Shown in pieces: positions 55,994-64,000 of a stretch of 64,000 nucleotides of DNA (positions are counted from its first letter, which is position 1; every line of letters starts with the position of its first letter). The stretch covers positions 7,192,001 to 7,256,000 of the forward strand of contig OY821751.1 of the NCBI GenBank assembly GCA_963682055.1, given 5' to 3'. A program made the position numbers and the translations under genes. Below the pieces are notes generated by a model. That model was not told the DNA's origin. It did no database searches and was given only the letters and a program-made list of their open reading frames with translations. The DNA comes from Primula veris. Lineage: Eukaryota; Streptophyta; Magnoliopsida; Ericales; Primulaceae.

Positions 55994-56111
55994 GGGTGCA
56001 ACACGAGGACTTCCCAGGGGGTCACCCATCCTATTACTACTCTCGCCCAAGCACACTTAACTGCGGAGTTCTGATGGGATCCGGTGCATTAATGCTGGTA
56101 TGATCGCACCC
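55994..56111 (-). rRNA. 5S rRNA, copy 169
   Basis: Class Lc flank. 56034 g>t (RNA +78), 56092 g>a (+20). Confidence 0.95.
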
Positions 56112-56335
56112 GAAAGGTTGTGCATCTTCAATTCGTTTAAACCTCCCCGCCGTCCCGTTCGCTTCCCAAAAACCGACCGGTTTAGTTTCTCTCTTTACAA
56201 AAATTTATATTAATTATTCAAAATAATTGGAAAGGATAACGTAATAAGATTAAATAACAAACGGCATGGAAAAAATATATAAATAAAAATATTACACAAA
56301 AAACGAGAAGTTGATGCGAAAAAAAAAACAAAAAA

Positions 56336-56453
56336 GGGTTCAACACGAGGACTTCCCAGGGGGTCACCCATCCTAGTACTACTCTCGCCCAAGCACACTT
56401 AACTGCGGAGTTCTGATGGGATCCGGTGCATTAGTGCTGGTATGATCGCACCG
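56336..56453 (-). rRNA. 5S rRNA, copy 170
   Basis: Class Lg flank. 56340 g>t (RNA +114), 56453 c>g (+1): two helix I mismatches. Confidence 0.93.
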
Positions 56454-56656
56454 GGAAGGTTGCGCATCTTCAATTCGTTTAAACCTCCCCGCCGTCCCGT
56501 TCGCTTCCCAAGCACCGACCGGTTTAGTTTCTGTCTTTAACAAAATTTATATTAATTATTCAAAATAATTGGAAAGGATAACGTAATAAGATTAAATAAC
56601 AAACGGCATGTAAAAAATATATAAATAAAAATATTATACAAAAAAAAAACAAAAAA

Positions 56657-56774
56657 GGGTGCAACACGAGGACTTCCCAGGGGGTCACCCATCCTAGTAC
56701 TACTCTCGCCCAAGCACACTTAACTGCGGAGTTCTGATGGGATCCGGTGCATTAGTGCTGGTATGATCGCACCC
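56657..56774 (-). rRNA. 5S rRNA, copy 171
   Basis: Class S flank; no difference from consensus. Confidence 0.97.
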
Positions 56775-56998
56775 GAAAGGTTGGGCATCTTCAATTCCTT
56801 TAAACCTCCCCGCCGTCCCGTTCGCTTCCCAAGAACCGACCGGTTTAGTTTCTCTCTTTACAAAAATTTATATTAATTATTCAAAATAATTGGAAAGGAT
56901 AACGTAATAAGATTAAATAACAAACGGCATGGAAAAAATATATAAATAAAAATATTACACAAAAAACGAGAAGTTGATGCGAAAAAAAAAACAAAAAA

Positions 56999-57116
56999 GG
57001 GTGCAACACGAGGACTTCCCAGGGGGTCACCCATCCTAGTACTACTCTCGCCCAAGCACACTTAACTGCGGAGTTCTGATGAGATCCGGTGCATTAGTGC
57101 TGGTATGATCGCACCC
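56999..57116 (-). rRNA. 5S rRNA, copy 172
   Basis: Class Lg flank. 57082 g>a (RNA +35). Its upstream region has lost one t ('aaggtgcgcatc'), bringing the GC and TTTAAA elements one base closer to the start. Confidence 0.95.
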
Positions 57117-57340
57117 GGAAGGTGCGCATCTTCAATTTGTTTAAACCTCCCCGCCGTCCCGTTCGCTTCCCAAGAACCGACCGGTTTAGTTTCTCTCTTT
57201 ACAAAAATTTATATTAATTATTCAAAATAATTGGAAAGGATAACGTAATAAGATTAAATAACAAACGGCATGGAAAAAATATATAAATAAAAATATTACA
57301 CAAAAAACGAGAAGTTGATGCGAAAAAAAAAAACAAAAAA

Positions 57341-57458
57341 GGGTGCAACACGAGGACTTCCCAGGGGGTCACCCATCCTAGTACTACTCTCGCCCAAGCA
57401 CACTTAACTGCGGAGTTCTGATGGGATCCGGTGCATTAGTGCTGGTATGATTGAACCC
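57341..57458 (-). rRNA. 5S rRNA, copy 173
   Basis: Class Lg flank. 57452 c>t (RNA +7) and 57454 c>a (+5 G to U, mismatch with C114). Shared with copies 177, 181, 188. Confidence 0.94.
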
Positions 57459-57682
57459 GGAAGGTGGTGCATCTTCAATTCGTTTAAACCTCCCCGCCGT
57501 CCCGTTCGCTTCCCAAGAACCGACCGGTTTAGTTTCTCTCTTTACAAAAATTTATATTAATTATTCAAAATAATAGGAAAGGATAACGTAATAAGATTAA
57601 ATAACAAACGGCATGGAAAAAATATATAAATAAAAATATTACACAAAAAACCAGAAGTTGATGCGAAAAAAAAAATAAAAGA

Positions 57683-57800
57683 GGGTGCAACACGAGGACT
57701 TCCCAGGGGGTCACCCATCCTAGTACTACTCTCACCCAAGCACACTTAACTGCAGAGTTCTGATGGGATCCGGTGCATTAGTGCTGGTATGATCGCACCC
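57683..57800 (-). rRNA. 5S rRNA, copy 174
   Basis: Class L flank, hybrid ('gatgcg' with 'aaaaga' end). 57734 g>a (RNA +67), 57754 g>a (+47), both CpG. Upstream -1 is T. Confidence 0.95.
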
Positions 57801-58024
57801 AGAAGGTGGTGCATCTTCAATTCGTTTAAACCTCCCCGCCGTCCCGTTCGCTTCCCAAGAACCGACCGGTTTAGTTTCTCTCTTTACAAAAATTTATATT
57901 AATTATTCAAAATAATTGGAAAGGATAACGTAATAAGATTAAATAACAAACGGTATGGAAAAAATATATAAATAAAAATATTACACAAAAAACGAGAAGT
58001 TGATGCCAAAAAAAAAACAAAAGA

Positions 58025-58142
58025 GGGTGCAACACGAGGACTTCCTAGGGGGTCACCCATCCTAGTACTACTCTCGCCCAAGCACACTTAACTGCGGAGT
58101 TCTGATGGGATCCGGTGCATTAGTGCTGGTATGATCGCACCC
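58025..58142 (-). rRNA. 5S rRNA, copy 175
   Basis: Class Lc flank. 58046 c>t (RNA +97). Confidence 0.96.
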
Positions 58143-58365
58143 GGAAGGTTGTGCATCTTCAATTTGTTTAAACCTCCCCGCCGTCCCGTTCGCTTCCCAA
58201 GAACCGACCGGTTTAGTTTCTGTCTTTACAAAAATTTATATTAATTATTCAAAATAATTGGAAAGGATAACGTAATAAGATTAAATAACAAACGGCATGG
58301 AAAAAATATATAAATAAAAATATTACACAAAAAACGAGAAGTTGATGCGAAAAAAAAACAAAAAA

Positions 58366-58483
58366 GGGTGCAACACGAGGACTTCCCAGGGGGTCACCCA
58401 TCCTAGTACTACTCTCGCCCAAGCACACTTAACTGCGGAGTTCTGATGGGATCCGGTGCATTAGTGCTGGTATGATCGGACAC
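58366..58483 (-). rRNA. 5S rRNA, copy 176
   Basis: Class Lg flank. 58479 c>g (RNA +5 G to C), 58482 c>a (+2 G to U): the 5' end becomes GTGTCCGATC with two helix I mismatches. Shared with copies 180, 183, 187, 191. Confidence 0.92.
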
Positions 58484-58686
58484 GGAAGGTTGCGCATCTT
58501 CAATTCGTTTAAACCTCCCCGCCGTCCCGTTCGCTTCCCAAGAACCGACCGGTTTAGTTTCTCTCTTTAACAAAATTTATATTAATTATTCAAAATAATT
58601 GGAAAGGATAACGTAATAAGATTAAATAACAAACGGCATGGAAAAAATATATAAATAAAAATATTACACAAAAAAAAAACAAAAAA

Positions 58687-58804
58687 GGGTGCAACACGAG
58701 GACTTCCCAGGGGGTCACCCATCCTAGTACTACTCTCGCCCAAGCACACTTAACTGCGGAGTTCTGATGGGATCCGGTGCATTAGTGCTGGTATGATTGA
58801 ACCC
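58687..58804 (-). rRNA. 5S rRNA, copy 177
   Basis: Class S flank. 58798 c>t (RNA +7), 58800 c>a (+5). Confidence 0.94.
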
Positions 58805-59028
58805 GGAAGGTGGTGCATCTTCAATTCGTTTAAACCTCCCCGCCGTCCCGTTCGCTTCCCAAGAACCGACCGGTTTAGTTTCTCTCTTTACAAAAATTTA
58901 TATTAATTATTCAAAATAATTGGAAAGGATAACGTAATAAGATTAAATAACAAACGGCATGGAAAAAATATATAAATAAAAATATTACACAAAAAACCAG
59001 AAGTTGATGCCAAAAAAAAAACAAAAGA

Positions 59029-59146
59029 GGGTGCAACACAAGGACTGCCCAGGGGGTCACCCATCCTAGTACTACTCTCGCCCAAGCACACTTAATTGCG
59101 GAGTTGTGATTGGATCCGGTGCATTAGTGCTGGTATGATCGCACCC
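59029..59146 (-). rRNA. 5S rRNA, copy 178, divergent
   Basis: Class Lc flank. 59040 g>a (RNA +107, CpG), 59047 t>g (+100), 59096 c>t (+51, box A), 59106 c>g (+41), 59111 g>t (+36). Shared with copy 182. Confidence 0.92.
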
Positions 59147-59369
59147 GGAAGGTTGTGCATCTTCAATTCGTTTAAACCTCCCCGCCGTCACGTTCGCTTC
59201 CCAAGAACCGACCGGTTTAGTTTCTCTCTTTACAAAAATTTATATTAATTATTCAAAATAATTGGAAAGGATAACGTAATAAGATTAAATAACATACGGC
59301 ATGGAAAAAATATATAAATAAAAATATTACACAAAAAACGAGAAGTTGATGCGAAAAAAAAACAAAAAA

Positions 59370-59487
59370 GGGTGCAACACGAGGACTTCCCAGGGGGTCA
59401 CCCATCCTAGTACTACTCTCACCCAAGCACACTTAACTGCGGAGTTCTGATGGGATCCGGTGCATTAGTGCTGGTATGATCGCACCC
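59370..59487 (-). rRNA. 5S rRNA, copy 179
   Basis: Class Lg flank. 59421 g>a (RNA +67, CpG). Confidence 0.96.
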
Positions 59488-59710
59488 GAAAGGTTGCGCA
59501 TCTTCAATTCGTTTAAACCTCCCCGCCGTCACGTTCGCTTCCCAAGAACCGACCGGTTTAGTTTCTGTCTTTACAAAAATTTATATTAATTATTCAAAAT
59601 AATTGGAAAGGATAACGTAATAAGATTAAATAACAAACGGCATGGAAAAAATATATAAATAAAAATATTACACAAAAAACGAGAAGTTGATGCGAAAAAA
59701 AAACAAAAAA

Positions 59711-59828
59711 GGGTGCAACACGAGGACTTCCCAGGGGGTCACCCATCCTAGTACTACTCTCGCCCAAGCACACTTAACTGCGGAGTTCTGATGGGATCCG
59801 GTGCATTAGTGCTGGTATGATCGGACAC
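59711..59828 (-). rRNA. 5S rRNA, copy 180
   Basis: Class Lg flank. 59824 c>g (RNA +5), 59827 c>a (+2). Confidence 0.92.
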
Positions 59829-60031
59829 GGAAGGTTGCGCATCTTCAATTCGTTTAAACCTCCCCGCCGTCCCGTTCGCTTCCCAAGAACCGACCGGTTT
59901 AGTTTCTCTCTTTAACAAAATTTATATTAATTATTCAAAATAATTGGAAAGGATAACGTAATAAGATTAAATAACAAACGACATGGAAAAAATATATAAA
60001 TAAAAATATTACACAAAAAAAAAACAAAAAA

Positions 60032-60149
60032 GGGTGCAACACGAGGACTTCCCAAGGGGTCACCCATCCTAGTACTACTCTCGCCCAAGCACACTTAACT
60101 GCGGAGTTCTGATGGGATCCGGTGCATTAGTGCTGGTATGATTGAACCC
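60032..60149 (-). rRNA. 5S rRNA, copy 181
   Basis: Class S flank. 60055 g>a (RNA +95, box C), 60143 c>t (+7), 60145 c>a (+5). Confidence 0.93.
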
Positions 60150-60373
60150 GGAAGGTGGTGCATCTTCAATTCGTTTAAACCTCCCCGCCGTCCCGTTCGC
60201 TTCCCAAGAACCGACCGGTTTAGTTTCTCTCTTTACAAAAATTTATATTAATTATTCAAAATAATTGGAAAGGATAACGTAATAAGATTAAATAACAAAC
60301 GGCATGGAAAAAATATATAAATAAAAATATTACACAAAAAACCAGAAGTTGATGCCAAAAAAAAAACAAAAGA

Positions 60374-60491
60374 GGGTGCAACACAAGGACTGCCCAGGGG
60401 GTCACCCATCCTAGTACTACTCTCGCCCAAGCACACTTAATTGCGGAGTTGTGATTGGATTCGGTGCATTAGTGCTGGTATGATCGCACCC
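60374..60491 (-). rRNA. 5S rRNA, copy 182, divergent
   Basis: Class Lc flank. Six changes: 60385 g>a (RNA +107), 60392 t>g (+100), 60441 c>t (+51), 60451 c>g (+41), 60456 g>t (+36), 60461 c>t (+31). The most substituted copy I found. Confidence 0.91.
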
Positions 60492-60714
60492 GGAAGGTTA
60501 TGCATCTTCAATTCGTTTAAACCTCCCCGCCGTCACGTTCGCTTCCCAAGAACCGACCGGTTTAGTTTCTCTCTTTACAAAAATTTATATTAATTATTCA
60601 AAATAATTGGAAAGGATAACGTAATAAGATTAAATAACAGACGGCATGGAAAAAATATATAAATAAAAATATTACACAAAAAACGAGAAGTTGATGCGAA
60701 AAAAAAACAAAAAA

Positions 60715-60832
60715 GGGTGCAACACGAGGACTTCCCAGGGGGTCACCCATCCTAGTACTACTCTCGCCCAAGCACACTTAACTGCGGAGTTCTGATGGGA
60801 TCCGGTGCATTAGTGCTGGTATGATCGGACAC
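60715..60832 (-). rRNA. 5S rRNA, copy 183
   Basis: Class Lg flank. 60828 c>g (RNA +5), 60831 c>a (+2). Confidence 0.92.
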
Positions 60833-61055
60833 GGAAGGTTGCGCATCTTCAATTCGTTTAAACCTCCCCGCCGTCCCGTTCGCTTCCCAAGAACCGACCG
60901 GTTTAGTTTCTCTCTTTACAAAAATTTATATTAATTATTCAAAATAATTGGAAAGGATAACGTAATAAGATTAAATAACAAACGGCATGGAAAAAATATA
61001 TAAATAAAAATATTACACAAAAAACGAGAAGTTGATGCGAAAAAAAAACAAAAAA

Positions 61056-61173
61056 GGGTGCAACACGAGGACTTCCCAGGGGGTCACCCATCCTAGTACT
61101 ACTCTCGCCCAAGCACACTTAACTGCAGAGTTCTGATGGGATCCGGTGCATTAGTGCTGGTATGATCGCACCC
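61056..61173 (-). rRNA. 5S rRNA, copy 184
   Basis: Class Lg flank. 61127 g>a (RNA +47, CpG). Confidence 0.96.
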
Positions 61174-61377
61174 GCAAGATTGCGCATCTTCAATTCGTTT
61201 AAACCTCCCCGCCGTCCCGTTCGCTTTCCAAGAACCGACCGTTTTAGTTTCTGTCTTTAACAAAATTTATATTAATTAATCAAAATAATTGGAAAGGATA
61301 ACATAATAAGATTAAATAACAAACGGCATGGAAAAAATATATAAATAAAAATATTACACAAAAAAAAAAACAAAAAA

Positions 61378-61495
61378 GGGTGCAACACGAGGACTTCCCA
61401 GGGGGTCACCCATCCTAGTACTACTCTCATCCAAGCACACTTAACTGCAGAGTTCTGATGGGATCCGGTGCATTAGTGCTGGTATGATCGCACCC
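61378..61495 (-). rRNA. 5S rRNA, copy 185
   Basis: Class S flank. 61429 g>a and 61430 c>t (RNA +67, +66), 61449 g>a (+47, CpG). Upstream -1 is T. Confidence 0.94.
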
Positions 61496-61719
61496 AGAAG
61501 GTGGTGCATCTTCAATTCGTTTAAACCTCCCCGCCGTCCCGTTCGCTTCCCAAGAACCGACCGGTTTAGTTTCTCTCTTTACAAAAATTTATATTAATTA
61601 TTCAAAATAATTGGAAAGGATAACGTAATTAGATTAAATAACAAACGGTATGGAAAAAATATATAAATAAAAATATTACACAAAAAACGAGAAGTTGATG
61701 CCAAAAAAAAAACAAAAGA

Positions 61720-61837
61720 GGGTGCAACACGAGGACTTCCCAGGGGGTCACCCATCCTAGTACTACTCTCGCCCAAGCACACTTAACTGCGGAGTTCTGA
61801 TGGGATCCGGTGCATTAGTGCTGGTATGATCGCACCC
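61720..61837 (-). rRNA. 5S rRNA, copy 186
   Basis: Class Lc flank; no difference from consensus. Confidence 0.97.
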
Positions 61838-62060
61838 GAAAGGTTGTGCATCTTCAATTCGTTTAAACCTCCCCGCCGTCCCGTTTGCTTCCCAAGAACC
61901 GACCGGTTTAGTTTCTCTCTTTACAAAAATTTATATTAATTATTCAAAATAATTGGAAAGGATAACGTAATAAGATTAAATAACAAACGGCATGGAAAAA
62001 ATATATAAATAAAAATATTACACAAAAAACGAGAAGTTGATGCGAAAAAAAAACAAAAAA

Positions 62061-62178
62061 GGGTGCAACACGAGGACTTCCCAGGGGGTCACCCATCCTA
62101 GTACTACTCTCGCCCAAGCACACTTAACTGCGGAGTTCTGATGGGATCCGGTGCATTAGTGCTGGTATGATCGGACAC
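62061..62178 (-). rRNA. 5S rRNA, copy 187
   Basis: Class Lg flank. 62174 c>g (RNA +5), 62177 c>a (+2). Confidence 0.92.
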
Positions 62179-62380
62179 GGAAGGTTGCGCATCTTCAATT
62201 CGTTTAAACCTCCCCGCCGTCCCGTTCGCTTCACAAGAACCGACCGGTTTAGTTTCTCTCTTTAACAAAATTTATATTAATTATTCAAAATAATTGGAAA
62301 GGATAACGTAATAAGATTAAATAACAAACGGCATGGAAAAAATATATAAATAAAAATATTACACAAAAAAAAACAAAAAA

Positions 62381-62498
62381 GGGTGCAACACGAGGACTTC
62401 CCAGGGGGTCACCCATCCTAGTACTACTCTCGCCCAAGCACACTTAACTGCGGAGTTCTGATGGGATCCGGTGCATTAGTGCTGGTATGATTGAACCC
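62381..62498 (-). rRNA. 5S rRNA, copy 188
   Basis: Class S flank. 62492 c>t (RNA +7), 62494 c>a (+5). Confidence 0.94.
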
Positions 62499-62722
62499 GG
62501 AAGGTGGTGCATCTTCAATTCGTTTAAACCTCCCCGCCGTCCCGTTCGCTTCCCAAGAACCGACCGGTTTAGTTTCTCTCTTTACAAAAATTTATATTAA
62601 TTATTCAAAATAATAGGAAAGGATAACGTAATAAGATTAAATAACAAACGGCATGGAAAAAATATATAAATAAAAATATTACACAAAAAACCAGAAGTTG
62701 ATGCAAAAAAAAAAATAAAAGA

Positions 62723-62840
62723 GGGTGCAACACGAGGACTTCCCAGGGGGTCACCCATCCTAGTACTACTCTCACCCAAGCACACTTAACTGCAGAGTTC
62801 TGATGGGATCCGGTGCATTAGTGCTGGTATGATCGCACCC
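62723..62840 (-). rRNA. 5S rRNA, copy 189
   Basis: Class L flank, hybrid with 'aaaaga' end. 62774 g>a (RNA +67), 62794 g>a (+47), as in copy 174. Upstream -1 is T. Confidence 0.95.
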
Positions 62841-63064
62841 AGAAGGTGGTGCATCTTCAATTCGTTTAAACCTCCCCGCCGTCCCGTTCGCTTCCCAAGA
62901 ACCGACCGGTTTAGTTTCTCTCTTTACAAAAATTTATATTAATTATTCAAAATAATTGGAAAGGATAACGTAATAAGATTAAATAACAAACGGTATGGAA
63001 AAAATATATAAATAAAAATATTACACAAAAAACGAGAAGTTGATGCCAAAAAAAAAACAAAAGA

Positions 63065-63182
63065 GGGTGCAACACGAGGACTTCCTAGGGGGTCACCCAT
63101 CCTAGTACTACTCTCGCCCAAGCACACTTAACTGCGGAGTTCTGATGGGATCCGGTGCATTAGTGCTGGTATGATCGCACCC
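63065..63182 (-). rRNA. 5S rRNA, copy 190
   Basis: Class Lc flank. 63086 c>t (RNA +97). Confidence 0.96.
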
Positions 63183-63405
63183 GGAAGGTTGTGCATCTTC
63201 AATTTGTTTAAACCTCCCCGCCGTCCCGTTCGCTTCCCAAGAACCGACCGGTTTAGTTTCTGTCTTTACAAAAATTTATATTAATTATTCAAAATAATTG
63301 GAAAGGATAACGTAATAAGATTAAATAACAAACGGCATGGAAAAAATATATAAATAAAAATATTACACAAAAAACGAGAAGTTGATGCGAAAAAAAAACA
63401 AAAAA

Positions 63406-63523
63406 GGGTGCAACACGAGGACTTCCCAGGGGGTCACCCATCCTAGTACTACTCTCGCCCAAGCACACTTAACTGCGGAGTTCTGATGGGATCCGGTGCA
63501 TTAGTGCTGGTATGATCGGACAC
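63406..63523 (-). rRNA. 5S rRNA, copy 191
   Basis: Class Lg flank. 63519 c>g (RNA +5), 63522 c>a (+2). Confidence 0.92.
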
Positions 63524-63725
63524 GGAAGGTTGCGCATCTTCAATTCGTTTAAACCTCCCCGCCGTCCCGTTCGCTTCCCAAGAACCGACCGGTTTAGTTT
63601 CTGTCTTTAACAAAATTTATATTAATTATTCAAAATAATTGGAAAGGATAACGTAATAAGATTAAATAACAAACGGCATGAAAAAAATATATAAATAAAA
63701 ATATTACACAAAAAAAAAAAAAAAA

Positions 63726-63843
63726 GGGTGCAACCCGAGGACTTCCCAGGAGATCACCCATCCTAGTACTACTCTCGCCCAAGCACACTTAACTGCGGAG
63801 TTCTGATGGGATCCGGTGCATTAGTGCTAGTATGATCGCACCC
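63726..63843 (-). rRNA. 5S rRNA, copy 192
   Basis: Class S flank, uninterrupted A-tract. 63735 a>c (RNA +109), 63751 g>a (+93) and 63753 g>a (+91) in box C, 63829 g>a (+15). Confidence 0.93.
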
Positions 63844-64000
63844 GGAAGGTGGTGCATCTTCAATTCGTTTAAACCTCCCCGCCGTCCCGTTCGCTTCTCA
63901 AGAACCGACCGGTTTAGTTTCTCTCTTTACAAAAATTTATATTAATTATTCAAAATAATTGGAAAGGATAACGTAATAAGATTAAATAACAAACGGCATG
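63844..64000 (-). other. Partial 5S spacer at right edge
   Basis: Holds the promoter of copy 192 (TTTAAA, GC, -1 C all present) and the AT-rich core up to 'aaacggcatg'. The next gene lies beyond the window. Confidence 0.95.

Larger units (their letters stand above)
58366..60491. repeat. 1345-bp tandem duplication (copies 176-178 and 180-182)
   Basis: 58366-59146 and 59711-60491 share the GTGTCC 5' end, the +5/+7 pair and the five changes of copy 178. Confidence 0.92.
57341..63523. repeat. 5040-bp offset duplication (copies 173-176 and 188-191)
   Basis: 57341-58483 and 62381-63523 match in class order and private changes ('ttgaaccc', 'ccagaag', 'ataaaagag', 'cggtatgg', 'tcggacac'). Confidence 0.9.
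1..64000 (-). repeat. Tandem 5S rDNA array, 192 gene copies in one orientation
   Basis: Each unit is a 118-nt 5S rRNA gene plus a spacer. 5S rRNA is made by RNA polymerase III and joins the large ribosomal subunit. All copies have an internal control region (box A, IE, box C), an upstream TTTAAA, GC and C at about -28, -12 and -1, and T-runs directly after the gene. Class S units are about 321 bp and class L units about 342 bp; I counted 87 S, 104 L and one truncated unit. No other gene or insertion interrupts the array. Spacers differ mainly by the 21-bp L/S indel, A-tract length, and two linked forms near the upstream end ('tctctctttacaaaaa' versus 'tctgtctttaacaaaa'). The identification comes from recognising the conserved 5S sequence and is firm; the species is not determined. 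Confidence 0.98.

Noticed and set aside
1..64000. CRISPR-like regular repeats
   Set aside because: The repeats are 118-nt 5S genes with near-identical spacers; CRISPR has short repeats and unique spacers.
1..64000. 5S-derived SINE or plain satellite DNA
   Set aside because: Units have intact upstream promoter, full-length gene and terminator, with no SINE body, tail or target-site duplication. It is an rDNA array.

Overview
The whole window is one tandem array of nuclear 5S ribosomal RNA genes from a plant. I count 192 gene copies, all on the minus strand. Each copy is about 118 nt and is separated from the next by an AT-rich spacer of about 200 or 224 bp. The minus-strand sequence starts GGGTGCGATCATACC, carries AGTTAAGTGTGCTTGGG (box A) and GGATGGGTGACCCCCTGGG (box C), and ends GTTGCACCC followed by T-runs. 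This is a land-plant 5S rRNA. A TTTAAA element, a GC dinucleotide and a C sit about 28, 12 and 1 nt upstream, which is the layout described for flowering-plant 5S promoters. I cannot name the species. There is no protein-coding gene, transposon, tRNA or other RNA gene.

Layout: 1-174 is a partial spacer. Copies 1-192 run from 175 to 63843. 63844-64000 is a partial spacer, so the array continues beyond both ends. Units come in two length classes set by the sequence just 3' of each gene. Class S (about 321 bp) has only A-tracts on the plus strand there. Class L (about 342 bp) keeps an extra 21 bp containing 'gaagttgatgc'. Class L comes in two subtypes: Lc ('gatgcc', gene preceded by 'aaaaga') and Lg ('gatgcg', gene preceded by 'aaaaaa'). 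Class L rises from 22 of the first 64 copies, to 32 of the middle 64, to 50 of the last 64. One unit at 32477-32685 is only 209 bp. A run of 200 N lies at 41093-41292, exactly in register.

On a larger scale the array is a mosaic of multi-unit duplications (529, 985, about 1005, 1304, 1345, 1348, 1689, 1945, 1967 and about 5040 bp offsets), recognised by shared private substitutions. This is what unequal exchange and gene conversion produce. Recurrent changes within the genes fall largely on the five internal CpG sites and the CpG at the transcription start, in the direction expected from decay of methylated cytosine. About 30 copies match the array consensus exactly. Some others have unpaired helix I positions or a box C deletion and may be silent.

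In the gene entries, variants are plus-strand changes at window positions. 'RNA +n' counts from the first G of GGGTGCGATC on the minus strand. I used box A as RNA +50 to +64, the intermediate element (IE) as +67 to +72 and box C as +80 to +97. Helix I pairs RNA 1-6 with 113-118.
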